Assembly: GCA_027625915.1 (NCBI GenBank)
Contig: JANTQA010000012.1
Coordinates: forward strand, 8,516,501-8,580,500
From: Anaeramoeba flamelloides
Lineage: Eukaryota > Metamonada > Anaeramoebidae
Direction of reading: 5' to 3'
DNA length: 64,000 nt
How positions within the stretch are numbered: position 1 is the stretch's first letter; each line of letters opens with the position of its first letter. Both the position numbers and the translations under genes were made by a program. Positions 1-11,280 of the stretch are shown in pieces. The notes beneath the pieces were generated by a model. That model was not told where the DNA came from and ran no database searches. It saw nothing but the letters and a program-made list of their open reading frames with translations.

Positions 1-258
1 TAGGAAATCTTAAATACTGCACTGATGATAATTTGAGTTTCTAATTTTATTTTACGAAAAATAATTAAAAAAAATTACAAAATGAAATTTTTTAATTGTG
101 AACCTTCATAAAAAAATAAAGCATTTATTGATTAATAATATTTAGAATAGTTTTTTTTTGGAGTCGCAAAAACTATTTGGGTCATGATGTACTAATATCA
201 TTCACACCTAATTAGATCATATTTTGATTGTCGATGAATTTATGGTGGCGTTAATTCC
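1..258 (+). mobile_element. Right part of a TTAA-flanked DNA element, cut by the window edge
   Basis: This stretch aligns by eye with the right third of the elements at 10291-11036 and 56143-56889. The shared parts are the segment reading ATTTATTGATTAATAATATT, the block ACTAATATCATTCACACC, and the end TGGCGTTAATTCC followed by TTAA at 259-262. It is more diverged than the other copies, so it is probably older. The left part lies outside the window. No coding sequence is visible. Confidence 0.75.
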
Positions 259-954
259 TTAAAAATCAAATATTTACTTAAACACGCACTCTTGTCTTTT
301 TTTTTTTTTTTTTGATTTACTTTTTAGTTAATTTAAAGTATTTTTTGTAAAATACTTTCTAGATCAAAAAATAATTTAACAAATACCAAAAATGAAATCA
401 AAAAAAATGTTTCAAAAATCGAAAAATTAAAGATTTAACTGATAATTATTTTAGATTCGCTTCCTTTTCACAAACAGTCTAATTAATTGTTTTTTGGTTT
501 CAAATTATTAATATCTAATTATAATCAAACAATATTATTTACAGTTAGATCCTCATAATTGCAATTTGACAAAATGAACATTGATAATCCTACATAATCA
601 TGAAAAAATTTTTTCCCAAAAAGAATTAAATATTTATTTAATTTTTCATTTTTTGATAACTTCAAATAGAATAAAAACTATTGGTTAAGAAACGATATTG
701 GATCATAATCTATTTTCCAAGGTATTTTACAATTAAAGTATAAAAATCCAATTTCCTATATTTCAATAATATTTTTTTCAAATTTAATAGTATAAAATTT
801 GAAAATTTTTTTTTCATAGTTAATGGGTTATTTTATTCCTTCACAAAGTATTTTATATTTAATAAAGAATAGTCAGGTGGATAATCAATAATTTTGACTA
901 TTATAGAATTCTTTATATATTTATATAGAAAAAAATTTTTTTTTTGATTTTTTC
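259..954. other. AT-rich intergenic DNA, nothing recognised
   Basis: Only homopolymer-rich AT sequence is visible between the element fragment on the left and the first palindromic modules. I see no exon-like stretch, splice pair or RNA gene. Confidence 0.5.
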
Positions 955-1120
955 CTTAGGTTTTTTTTAAATTTTTGAAATAAACCGAAAATTTATAAAA
1001 ATTTTCAGTTTATTCCAAAAAGCAAAAAAAGCTGCTGTTAGGTTTTCCAGAATTTAAAAGAATTGAGTAAAATCAAAGATTTTACTCTCTTTTTCTAGGA
1101 ATTAAAAAAAAAACTAGGTA
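955..1120. repeat. Two adjacent palindromic hairpin modules
   Basis: The first module (about 956-1033) runs TTAGGTTTTTTTTAA... to ...AAAAAAAGCT and folds on itself through GAAATAAACCGAAAATTT and its complement. The second (about 1037-1118) starts GTTAGGTTTTCCAGAATTT and folds through AATTGAGTAAAATC and GATTTTACTC. Both modules are repeated in other clusters of this window. Confidence 0.75.
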
Positions 1121-1202
1121 CTTGATGTAACTTGATGACACTCAACGGACACTTGTTTTATGTTTTTTTTTTACTATTTGTTTTGATGAGAAAATCAATT
1201 CT

Positions 1203-1672
1203 GTTGTCAAAATAAACCTTTCAGAAAATTTTAATCCCTGTTTCAAAATAAAAAGTATGTTTTTTTCTTATAGAGGACCTATTTATTAACCGATCAAAAG
1301 AGCCTACAATAAACACTAATTAAATATGGTGTTGGTTTCTTATGTTTTATATTATTTTTAAAAAAATTCTAAAAATAAAGGATCTAATTGGAAAAGTTAT
1401 CTCAAAAAATAGAGTAAATTTTTCAGAATATTTCAAAAAATCAAATAATTTCAAAAAAACTGATAATATTCCGAAAAAATTTCAATCAAATGCCTGAATA
1501 ATTTAAATATGACGAAAAATAACAAGTGGTTTACCTTCAAAATTGATTTTGTGTTGGGTATACTACTGGGTAGTAAATTGAATGTTGGATTGGAATAGGA
1601 AGAAATAAAAGTACAAGTTTTATTTTGAAATAGCGATTATAGTCTTTAGGCACGCATTATTTTGATCACTCT
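1203..1672 (-). mobile_element. Non-autonomous DNA element, family C copy 1 (empty site)
   Basis: The ends form an imperfect terminal inverted repeat of about 48 bp: GTCAAAATAA...TTTCAAAATAAAA on the left, and the complement of that pattern (TTTTATTTTGAAATAGCGATTAT...ATTATTTTGATCACTC) on the right. The same element lies in the opposite orientation at 8297-8806 and 10051-11280. This copy has no TTAA element inside it, so it shows the unoccupied state. No open reading frame of note is present. Confidence 0.65.
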
Positions 1673-1699
1673 AGATTAAGTGAAGCAAAAAGTCAAAAA

Positions 1700-2095
1700 A
1701 ACCTAAGTAAACTATTCCAGAATTTAACAGAATTGAGTAAAATATTTGATTATATTCAATTCTTATGAATTCTTGAAAACTGCTTTTAGCTTTTCTTGAG
1801 TTTTCTGTTTATTAGGAAAATCGATAGATTTTACTATTAAAACAGAAAACCTCAAGAAAATAGCTGTTTGATTTTTTTTAATTTCTCAAATTAAAAAAAA
1901 CCTAGAAAACATTAGAAATAAAATAGAAAACCCTCAAAAAACCTAGAACACTTCACAAATAAAACAGAAAACCACAAATTAAACTAGACACTCTCCGTTA
2001 CTCTCTGTTAGGTTTTTTTTAATTTTTGAAATAAACCGAAAATTTATCGAAATTTTCAGTTTATTTCAAAAAGTAAAAAAAAGCTAGGCACTCTA
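1700..2095. repeat. Cluster of palindromic hairpin modules
   Basis: Several modules lie side by side. One contains GTTTTCTGTTTATTAGGAAAA paired with TTTTACTATTAAAACAGAAA. Another is the AGGTTTTTTTTAATTTTTGA / TTATTTCAAAAAGTAAAAAA type. Between them run phrases such as CCTAGAACACTTCACAAATA that recur at 13.4 kb and 62.6 kb. The modules are 70-90 bp long and keep AGG and CCT at their borders. Confidence 0.7.
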
Positions 2096-3146
2096 CGAAC
2101 ACAGAATAATGAATAATTCTTACAGGGATTTTTTTTCTCTATATTTCAGTTTTCTTAAGTGAGTACAGCATTTTCAAAACTATTGGTTATTATCTCTCAA
2201 AGTAAATATCAAAGTCGAATTGAAACAAAATTCATCCTTCAGTTTATTTGGAATTTTAAAACCAAAAAGCACTTTTTTCTTGACATGAGACTTTTGAAAA
2301 AAGGTAGTTATACTAACAACAATAAATACAATAGCATTATGAATTTGAAGTTCTGAAATTTTGATTATATTGTCAATAAACTTTATTATTCAAGAAGAAA
2401 AGTGAATTAAAGTAATAATTTTGTTTAACTTTTAATTTTATTTTTTTCATAATTGTGATGTTAGATGAAAAAACTCTAAAATTGGGAATGTAACTAAAAA
2501 TGTTGATCCAAACAAATTAAGTTTCTCAAAAACGTGTTTTTGGAAAAAAGAACACTAATTTTATAATTATGTTTGTCCTTAGATAAAAAGAATAAAAATT
2601 TTTAAGAAATAAAAACCACAATTAAATCAATAACTACATTTACATTTTTTTAAAAACCAAATTATTTCGAAAGCACAGGTAATATCACTTACTGTAGTCT
2701 TCAAAAAAGGTTTTCAAACGCAAAATTGTTTATTTCGCTTCTTAAACTAAAACGTCCCATTCCATGTCACTCAAAAAGAACTTTTATCAACAATTCCAAG
2801 ATCCAAGTTTTTTCCAGTAAAAAACCACTCAACAAAGGAGAAAATATATTATCTCGATTAAACAACTGACACAAATGTGAAGTCTATCCACATACAGTGT
2901 TTGAGATTCTAACTCTTACCATTGCCTGAAACCAGATTCAGATATTTTTATTTTTTTTCACAAAATTCTTTTTTGAATTTTCACAAAATATTCACCTTCA
3001 CAAATTTTGTCGTTCTTGAGAGTTAGATCCTTTTCTGTAACAAACAAAATTTTCTCTTTTGAACCCTTCGTTTCAGTTCGTCATTTGTTGGATACACATT
3101 CCTCTTTTCAAAGCTTTACTTGTTTTGTGTTGTTGGATCAACTGAA
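2096..3146. other. Upstream region of the first cyclin gene; possible 5' exon
   Basis: Most of this is featureless AT-rich DNA. An ATG at 2764 opens 17 codons up to a possible donor at 2817 (GTAAAA). A strong acceptor (CGTTTCAG) ends at 3076. Joining these would be in frame with the cyclin reading frame and would add a hydrophobic N-terminus. It may equally be an intron in the 5' untranslated region. I therefore start the gene at 3147. Confidence 0.35.
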
Positions 3147-3434
3147 ATGACCAACAACACTTTTGATGAAGTATTGGGCAAGTTTTTCCAAACGCTCATT
3201 GAAAAAAACCAAACAAGGCGCGATCTTAATTCTGTATTTTGTAATTCCGAAATACCTAAAATTGGGATTTGTGACTATGTGAAAAGGATTTTTCAGGCAC
3301 ACTCTTGTTCTGAGCATTGTTTTATTTTTTCAATCGAATATTTAAAACGAATTATAATATCCCACCCACAAATTTCAATAAACCAATACAATGTACACAG
3401 ACTGTTTTTTATAGCGTAAGTCATTGGCTTTAAA

Positions 3435-3479
<45 letters not shown>

Positions 3480-3599
3480 CAAGGAACCAAACCAAAAATT
3501 TTGTTTTCAAACAAACTTGTTTTAAATTTGAAACAATTTAGAGCCTGCAAAACATTTTTTTTTTTGTTTTTTATTCGATCTTTTCAAAATATTTTTTTT

Positions 3600-3636
<37 letters not shown>

Positions 3637-4974
3637 TTTTGCTCATAACCTCAAAAAAGCGTTATGGTTTCTTCAAAATTTTATGATGACAAATATTACT
3701 CCAATCGGCACTGGTCTCTGGTTGGAGGGATGAATGTAATTGAAGTCAATTCGCTTGAGGCAGAATTTTTATTTTTAATTGATTTTTCGCTGATTGTTTC
3801 GACAGAAGACTATAACCAAATAATTTATGCACTCAAAACAAATGACACTTCCGTTTTAGAATATGGGGATTTTGAAACCTCTGAAAGTGAAAATGCGGGT
3901 AATTTGAATGAATCCAATTCTGACGTTTCTGAATTTGAATTCCCCAGTTCCGATAATTCAAATTCTGATGAATACTCGAGCGATTTTGAAAACTTAATCT
4001 CACCTTCACATTCCTCGAACGAAGAGTCAAGCTCGTCTCTGGATTCTTCACATTCGGATTCATTGTCGTTATTAACGAATTATCAAAACACGAAGAATCA
4101 AAATAATACTTTTTACAACCAGAATAATAATCAGAATGACATGAATAATAATAATTTTAAGACTAATGATAACATTATGAATAATAATTTGGTTAATAAT
4201 AACAATAATAATAATAACAACAACTTGTTTTTTAATCATATTTCGAATCAACAGAATTTAAATAATCAACAGATCCAACAACAACAAATACTCCAACAAC
4301 AGTTTCTACAGCAACAACTATTACAACAGCAAATATACCACCAGCAACAGCAGCAGCAGCAACTACTACTCCTGCAAAAACAACAATTGCTACTGCAGCA
4401 ACAACAAGATCAGCAGGGGCAACAAATACAACAATCACAACAAAACCCACAACAACAGAATCAACAAATATCTTTAAATATCGAATCTAGTGATCAACAA
4501 ATTAATCCCGAAATTGAAGAAATCCAACAGCGACTACAGCTTCAATACCAGCAACAATTGCAACAGCAATTAGAATTCCAAAAAAGATTACGGCAACAAG
4601 GGCAACTTCAAGAAAATCAAAATGAAAACGTCTTGTCACAAGATCTCAAAATTAGAAATTATTTGGAATCAAATTGGGAATATCTCAGTGACGAAAATGA
4701 GAACGATATTAATGACGACGAATACGATGAAGAATATGAAGACGAATATGATTTTGATAATAGTGGAACAGAAGCAAGTGCTTCAGATATGGATAGCGAG
4801 TCAATGAGCGATATCGCATCTTTAATCCCCAATTTCGATGAGGAATCAAATAGCACAACAGTGTTTTCAAAAAAAGAAAATTCAAAATTTATTTCCGAAA
4901 AGGATTTTTTACAAACAATATCACAAAATTTAAATAATAATTTCAACAAAAAAGATGACCAAGACTTTGATTAG
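3147..4974 (+). CDS. PHO80/PCL-type (P-type) cyclin with long Asn/Gln-rich and acidic tail
   Basis: A cyclin that would bind and activate a PHO85- or CDK5-like kinase. Exon 1 is 3147-3415, the intron 3416-3659 (GTAAGT donor, AAAAAAG acceptor, two long T runs), and exon 2 3660-4974, giving 527 residues. The junction splits an Ala codon and restores a continuous cyclin box at residues of about 37-128. Key stretches are CSEHCFIFSIEYLKRII, NVHRLFFIAVMVSSKFYDD and WSLVGGMNVIEVNSLEAEFL, the hallmark order of the PHO80-like family. After the box come a Ser/Asp/Glu-rich part, a run of Asn near residues 244-277, a Gln-rich segment near 285-409 and an acidic stretch near 434-470. Family tails are usually much shorter. 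Nothing in frame upstream of 3147 offers another Met before a stop unless a further 5' exon exists (see 2764). The family call is firm; partner and pathway are inferred. Confidence 0.9.
3416..3659 (+). other. Intron of the PHO80-type cyclin gene, T-rich
   Basis: The donor is GTAAGT at 3416 and the acceptor AG is at 3658-3659. A run of about 40 T lies near 3438-3479 and a second T run near 3601-3630. Removing it joins GC to C and keeps the cyclin box in frame. Confidence 0.88.
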
Positions 4975-5030
4975 TTTATTTTTGAGAATGAATATTATAA
5001 GACAATTATAAGAAATCAAAATAAGAATAA

Positions 5031-5120
5031 TGATAATGATAATGATAATGATAATGATAATGATAATGATTATTTTAATGATCATGATCATGATCATGAT
5101 AATGATTATTTTAATGATAA
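5031..5120. repeat. Microsatellite of GATAAT and GATCAT units
   Basis: Immediately downstream of the cyclin stop codon, GATAAT-type units repeat about seven times. A short GATCAT run and a few more GATAAT units follow. It is a simple-sequence tract in what is probably the 3' flank of the gene. Confidence 0.85.
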
Positions 5121-5279
5121 ATGAATTTCGATAATGATATAATGATCATTTCAATTAGAATAAGCATTTTTTTTTATATAAAATGTATACATTTGTAGAT
5201 TCTCGACATTTGTAGACATTTTTTTTTCACAATCAGATTCAAAATGATAAATATTGTTTGAACGAAGCGAGACACCACA

Positions 5280-5660
5280 TTTATTTTATTATGACTTATT
5301 TCTAATCGTGATCTAAAATGGCTGATATTTGCGAAGCGAATTTATATTCTATTTTTAATTTACCATTAATTTTTCCAAAAAATAAATAATCTTGGTGTTT
5401 ATCGGTAATGGTTCATATGTTTTATAGATGACAAATTGCCGCCCTGAAAAAATCAAAAAATGTTAAAAATATACAAATTATTACAGAAATCATCACCAGC
5501 CGATAATAATACAATATTAATAAATAGTTTATTTATTTATTTATTCATCCACCAATTCTTCCATTCGTTGGTTAATTGCTTAAAGAACAAAAGATAAAAC
5601 GGGTTTTTAATTTACAAATAGATCCAATTTTTTTTTTAAAAAAATAGCTTTGAAAAAGCC
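5280..5660 (-). pseudogene. Possible decayed coding exons, family unknown
   Basis: On the minus strand, several short open stretches look protein-like and sit behind good acceptors (TTCTTTAAG near 5577; GATTTTTTCAG near 5449). One encodes INQRMEELVDE before a stop. Another encodes DYLFFGKINGKLKIEYKF and ends in AILDHD before a stop. I could not join them in one consistent frame with convincing donors. They may be the remains of a host gene or a gene whose exons I cannot place. Confidence 0.25.
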
Positions 5661-6850
5661 TTTAATAAAAAGAATATTAATAATCCAAAATTTAAATAAT
5701 AAATGATTCAAATGTTATTGTTATGGCCCATTATAAATAAATGATTCAAATGCTATACTTTTTATTCCTGATCTAAAAAATGAAAATGAAAAATCATGTA
5801 AAATTTTTACACAAAATAATTACTAATATCTCTGATAAAACGATACAAGTTATTTTTTTTAAAACTGGGAATTATAACTCAAAAGATAATCAAGAACCAA
5901 AATCTTTTATATATTTCTTTTACTTTTTCCTTTGTTATTCAAGAATACTGTGATAATCATAATGATACTTTACTTATTATTATTTAAAGTCTAATAAATA
6001 GAAATACTTTAAGAATTAAAGAAGAAAAAATAAAAAGATAGAAATGGGAAAGGTGAAGGTGACGACAATCGGTATCAATTTTGAATTTCTTTTAACAAGA
6101 AATAAAATGCGATTTAAATGAATTATATTTAAACATTTCCAATCAATTAATTTCATTGAATAATTAACTTTCTCTTTTTAAATGAGAAAATTTTGATAAA
6201 AAAAAAAAAAAAAGATCTTAATTTGAGAAATTATATTAATAAAAATAAAATAATAATTAATTTTATCTTTTATTTTTTATTATATAAATTATTTTTCAAT
6301 GTTTTAAGAATTGTAGGATAATTCAATCTTAAATTTAAGATTACATAATTAATAAAATTTATAACTTTCATTATTTTAAATTTTTATCATTTTTTTCGAG
6401 CAAAGATTAAAGAATTATTATTTTTTCGTTTTTCATAAATCCAAATTTTTGTTTTTACTTGAAGAGAATCAATAATCTCTCTACTTCTAGTCTAGATTAC
6501 AGAAGGGTCTTTGCACTCCACTAATTACCAAAAATAATTAGTCAACAGTTAATCCGAATCGAATAATAGATAATCATGGTTGGGAATATTTTTCTGAAAA
6601 ATATACCCTCCACGCTCACAGTTTCAACCATTTATAAAATATTCTCAGACTACTCCCCTCGACAAGGCTTTTTAATTTCACAAAGTGGTCAAAGCAAAAA
6701 GCAATACAGCAAAAACAAACAAAGTTCTTATGGTTAGAAAATTTAAGGTAATAAAGAAAAAAAGAAAATAAAAAAATTGAAAATAAAAAATTCTTAAAAT
6801 AGTAAAGAAATATACAAATTCGGGTACATGGTTTACCACTTTTCGGAGGT
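5661..6850. other. Intergenic DNA, one exon-like start only
   Basis: AT-rich sequence. At about 6042 an ATG opens 25 codons (MGKVKVTTIGINFEF...) without a visible donor. The tandem phrase CATTTGAATCATTTATT occurs twice near 5700-5750 (as its complement). No gene can be supported. Confidence 0.4.
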
Positions 6851-6854
6851 AGTG

Positions 6855-6935
6855 TCTAGGTTTTTTTTTAATTCAAAAGAATTGAGCAAAATCAAAGATT
6901 TTACTCAATTCTTTTAAATTAATAAAAACCTAACG
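6855..6935. repeat. Single palindromic hairpin module
   Basis: A clean solitary example of the module: TA, then GGTTTTTTTTTAATTCAAAA, GAATTGAGCAAAATC, GATTTTACTCAATTC, then AATAAAAACC and TA. The TA on both sides fits a TA target duplication, and the arms are almost perfectly complementary with a loop of a few bases. Confidence 0.75.
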
Positions 6936-7542
6936 ACAGTGGAATACCAATTTATTAATCTCAGTTTCTGGAATCTTATTTATTACTAATAATCTTACTA
7001 TCGGGTTTTTATCCCTCCTGTTTCAGGTCGTTGATAATTTTTAATTTGGTCATGTAAATGATATAATATTTTTTTACCTTAATATTTTAATTATTTTTTT
7101 TTCTTCTCTTTTTTATTTAGTAAATTTTCTTTGATTACTCCTTTCTCACAATAAATCAAGAAAGATTAAAGAATTCATTTTGAAACCAATGATTTGGTTT
7201 TTATAGAAGTTTTTTTTTTACAATCATTTTTTAATGAATTCTTCCAATTTTTTTCTTTCATTATAATTATTCTTTGTATAAATTTTGAAAACTAAATATT
7301 TTGTACGATTTGGGGATTGGTATTAAAAGAAAAATACTATTATAATTAAAAATATTTCTGAAGATCAACCTTTAGGTAAAAATATTTGAGCGAACATGAT
7401 TTTACTTTAAAAAAGTTACAATATACAATATCTTGCTATTTTACCAATTATTAATCACAGATTGTGGAATTTTTATCTGTAATTGATACTCTTTCTATTA
7501 GGTTTTTTCCCATTCTTTGAATTCAGGGGACGGGTCTTCAAG

Positions 7543-7800
7543 TTACTCCAAGTGCCTAGGTTTTCCAGGGTTCAAAATAATTGAGTAAAATATTTGATTT
7601 AACTCAATTCTTTTAAATTTTAGAAAACCTAACGGAGGTTTTTTTTTCATTTAAGAAATAAACTGAAAATTTTTGAAATTTACTTTTAATTTCAAAAATT
7701 AAAAAAAACCTAAAGGCAATTTTTTGAAATTTGTAAGAATCCTGGAAAATCAAGGATTTTACTTGATTAATTCAAATCATGGTAAACATAACAGCAGTGG
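7543..7800. repeat. Cluster of palindromic hairpin modules
   Basis: At least three modules lie in a row: CCTAGGTTTTCCAGGG...TTTTAGAAAACCTAA, then GGTTTTTTTTTCATTTAAGA...TTAAAAAAAACCTAA, then a third more decayed one around GGAAAATCAAGGATTTTAC. The borders again read TAGG and CCTA. Confidence 0.65.
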
Positions 7801-8296
7801 ATAGTTTTTAGCCCAGTCATGCAAATGATATTATTATTTTTTTTTGAAATTTTGATTATTTTTCATATCCCTTTTTTATTTGATATAATTGTCTTTAATT
7901 ACCCCTTTCTCTAAATAAATAAATTATCAATCTGTTACTTTGTCATTTTAAAATATTAATACATCAATATTATAATTAAAATACAACCCCAAGAACACAT
8001 TCTAAAAAATTAAAATAAGGAGTTTGAATTCTCAAAATCAATAAAATTACAAAAGATTCAACTAAGAGAATAAGGGAATTTGAGAAAAAGATGTATAATT
8101 ATTTTCAGAAATATTTGAGTTATCAATTAAATTGAAAATAATTAATTATATAATCAAAATAATTTGTCTAATAAATCTATTTTTCTGAAGAGGGGTTGGA
8201 AAATATCCAATTTTCCCATCCAAATAAAAATGGTATAAATAAATCAAAATTGGAATTTAAATTCATTTTTAATATTCCTTTGAAATAGTAAGTACG

Positions 8297-8806
8297 TAAA
8301 TTAAAATGATGCGCCACCAACGACTACAATCCATGTTTTAATATTTAATTCATGATTTGTTTTCTTCTTTTTTCCGAATTAACATCGTATTAACTAATCA
8401 GTGGTAAACCTAATTTCAAATCAATTTTGAAGGTTAATCCCTCGATTTTTTTCAGTAAATTTTAAATTATAAAAGCAATTTATTGAAAATTTTTGGTAAT
8501 ATTTTAAATTTTTTTGAAATTTTTTTTATTTTTAAGGGATTAGCGTCTACCAAGGAGAAGCCTAGGATCAAAATTTTCTGAAAAATTTACTCTATTTATT
8601 GAATTAAATTTTCCAATTTGATCCTTTATTTTTTGAATTTCTTTTTAAATATTAGAACTTTATTTTTACAAATACATTTATTTACTTAGGGCTTAATATT
8701 CATTGTTTTGGTTGGTTAATTGGTAGGTCTTCTATAACAAAAAAAACACTCTTTTTATTTTGAAAAACCGATTATACTTTTAAAAAACATATTATTTTGA
8801 CAACAG
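8297..8806 (+). mobile_element. Family C DNA element copy 2, with a stub of the TTAA element
   Basis: The left end reads AAATTAAAATGATGCGCC and the right end CATATTATTTTGACAACAG before TA. The internal text matches copies 1 and 3 (CAATTTGATCCTTTATTTTT and TAGGTCTTCTATAACAAAA). At 8536-8565 it carries only the first 30 bases of the TTAA element (GGGATTAGCGTCTACCAAGG...). These run into GATCAAA and then straight into the right-hand flank seen in copy 3. Confidence 0.7.
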
Positions 8807-9179
8807 TAATTTGTCTCTCCAAAATATTTTCAAATAATAATTATTTCCAGAGAAGAATGAATAATAAAACTAAACAAGGGTAGAGTATTTGGATTAAATT
8901 CTACAGATAATATTAATAAAAAAATGATTTTTATTGATGTTTTCTTAAGTGACTAGTCTCTATTTTTTTTTTTTTTTTTTTTTTTGACCAATTTCTAAAT
9001 AAGGACTCCTTATCTAGAAATAAGTTTGATATAAAAATAAACTTGGTTTTCAAATCAAAGTAATTGTCAAATAATGTACCCAATTTCTATTATTTTTAGG
9101 TAAAAAAAAATTATTGAGATTAATCGCTTAATCAATTCTTTTTGATTCTTCTTTTTTTTTATTTAAGTAGGCATTTAAA

Positions 9180-9330
9180 TATATTAAACTATTATATATT
9201 CCACTCTCATATTTATGAAAAAATCCATATATTTGGTGAAAGAAATGATTTGAATGATTCAGTTTCTCATAAACCATGACACTCAAAAAAGTTAAAAGTT
9301 TCTTACTCCCTTAAATAGAAATTAACTTTT
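9180..9330 (+). repeat. Dispersed repeat F, copy 1
   Basis: The phrase GATTTGAATGATTCAGTTTC, followed by CATAAACCATGACACTCAAAA, recurs with changes at about 35317-35370 (GATTTGAATCATTCAGTTTC, then ATAAACTGCGACACTCAAAA). The ends are not defined and no coding sequence is visible. The rest of 8807-10050 is ordinary AT-rich DNA. Confidence 0.5.
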
Positions 9331-10050
9331 TAAAAGATGGTATTATAATTTGGTATAAGAAAGTAAAATCAATTCATAAGAAGATTAAATTGAAATTATA
9401 ATAATTATTCATTATTACTCTAAACCAAACTAACATCTATAATTTCAATCTACTTTTTTACATAAATCTGATGGGTAGTAATGAAAGTCTTAAAATTATT
9501 CAAATTTAGCAACAACTCTTTAATAAAAATCGATAAATCAAATGAAAACTCCAACCAATTGATAGTAATAAAATAACTATTATTGTGTTGAGTACTCTAT
9601 TTTATCTTTACTATTTATTTCAAAATAAATTGAACTTAATTTTCATTTAACTTTCCAAAATTATATTTTATAAATCATGTAACATTTCAATTTTTTTTGA
9701 CAATCCAGTTAAAAATTACTTTCCCTTCTAGAATTAGTACATTTGATGATTTGAAATCTATCTATGAGTGAATTTTTTGGAAAGCTCAATGAAAATTTTG
9801 ATCTTTTTATTTTGAAATTAACAGTAGTCCATTATTTTTTCTTTTATTAATTGATCTGACAAGAATTTGCATAAAGGCTTCCAAATAAAAAACTTGTATT
9901 GAAATTTTTTTCCTATTTTTCATTGCCTACCGATTTTCTTTAATTTTATTAATCAAAATAGGTTTAAAAATAATATTTTTGTTATCAAAGTCGTTAAAAC
10001 CAATTTGTGCTTGTATAAAATGAAAAAGAATTATTTTTCACTTTGAGAGT

Positions 10051-11280
10051 ATAGTGATCAAAATAATAAGTGAAAAATGACTATAATCTATGTTTCAAAA
10101 AATTATCCATGTGTTTTTTATCTCTTGTTCCAATGTAACATCCAATTTACCACAAAGTAGTATAAATAAGTTTAAAATCAATTTTGAAAGTTAACACTTG
10201 ATATTTTTAGTAAAATATAAAGGAGGAATGCAATTAGTTGAAAATTTTCGATAATATTTTGAATTTTTTTGAAATTTTTTTTATTTTTAAGGAATTAGCG
10301 TCTACCAAGGAGAAGCCTAGGATCAAAGTGTGTTGTTATTGGACCTAACCACATTAGTGTTACATGGTTCTAATGTCTCTAAAAAATCGATTGCAAAGTA
10401 GTTATATTTGTTGATCTCATCAATAAAAAATGATCTATGTATTAGTAAAAAACCCAATAATTTCAGAATAAAATCTGCATTTCGCCATAAATTTAAAGAT
10501 TGAATTATCAATATTCAGACTACAGAGTCATAAAATATCTTTCTTAAATTTATGGCGAAATGTAGATTAGTTACTAAAAAATTCGTTTTTTTTAAAAATC
10601 TAATAATTAACCAATAAAGTTTTTTGACAAATTATTTCTCAAATCATGCAAATATATTGATGCTATAAGTAGACTTATCATAAGCAAATAAAACATATCA
10701 GTCTTTGTACTTTTATGTTGATGATTATTGAGTTAATCTTTACAATTCAAAAATTGTAAAAATAGTTACTTTTGGAAGTTCTAAATCTAAATTATTAAAT
10801 ACCAGAATACTATATTTTTGGTTTTTATTTTTAGATTTTAAAAAGGAATTAATTAAAAAATATTCCAAAATGAAAATTTTTAATTGTAAATTATTAGTAA
10901 AAAATGTAATAATTTATTGTGCAATAAGATTTATAATAGATTTTTTAGAGCTATTCGAGCCAGGAAGCACTAATACCATTTACACCCAATTACAACATAC
11001 TCTGATTATAGAGAAATCTATGGTGACGCTAATCCCTTAAGATCAAAATTTTCTGAAAAATTGATTCTATTTATTGAGGTAAATTTTCCAATTTGATCCT
11101 TTATTTTTTGAATTTCTTTTTAAATATTAGAACTTTATTTTAACCAATACCAGATTTAATTAGGGTTTATTGTCAGTTTCTTTGATCGGTTAATGTATAG
11201 GTCTTCTATAACAAAAAATAGCTCTTTTCATTTTGAAACAGTGATTAAACTTTTCGACACACTTTATTTTGACTTCATTA
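10051..11280 (+). mobile_element. Family C DNA element copy 3, carrying a whole TTAA element
   Basis: The outer ends form the family C inverted repeat (ATAGTGATCAAAATAATAAG on the left; CATTTTGAAACAGTGATTAA...CTTTATTTTGAC on the right). The inner part matches copies 1 and 2, except that a complete TTAA element occupies 10291-11036. No transposase reading frame is seen, so both elements depend on enzymes encoded elsewhere. Confidence 0.7.
10291..11036 (+). mobile_element. TTAA-flanked DNA element, whole copy
   Basis: 746 bp flanked by TTAA (10287-10290 and 11037-11040). The ends are GGAATTAGCGTC and GACGCTAATCCC. The inverted repeat is longer than its tips: the first and last 150 bp can be paired with gaps (for example ATTAGTGTTACATGG against the complement of CCAGGAAGCACTAAT). 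A central palindrome, GCATTTCGCCATAAATTTAA with its complement near 10543-10567, is kept in other copies. The TTAA duplication is typical of the piggyBac superfamily. No transposase is encoded, so it would be non-autonomous. Confidence 0.8.

Noticed and set aside
4232-4450. Val/Ala-rich minus-strand ORF
   Set aside because: It is the complement of the CAA/AAC repeats encoding the cyclin's Gln and Asn runs.
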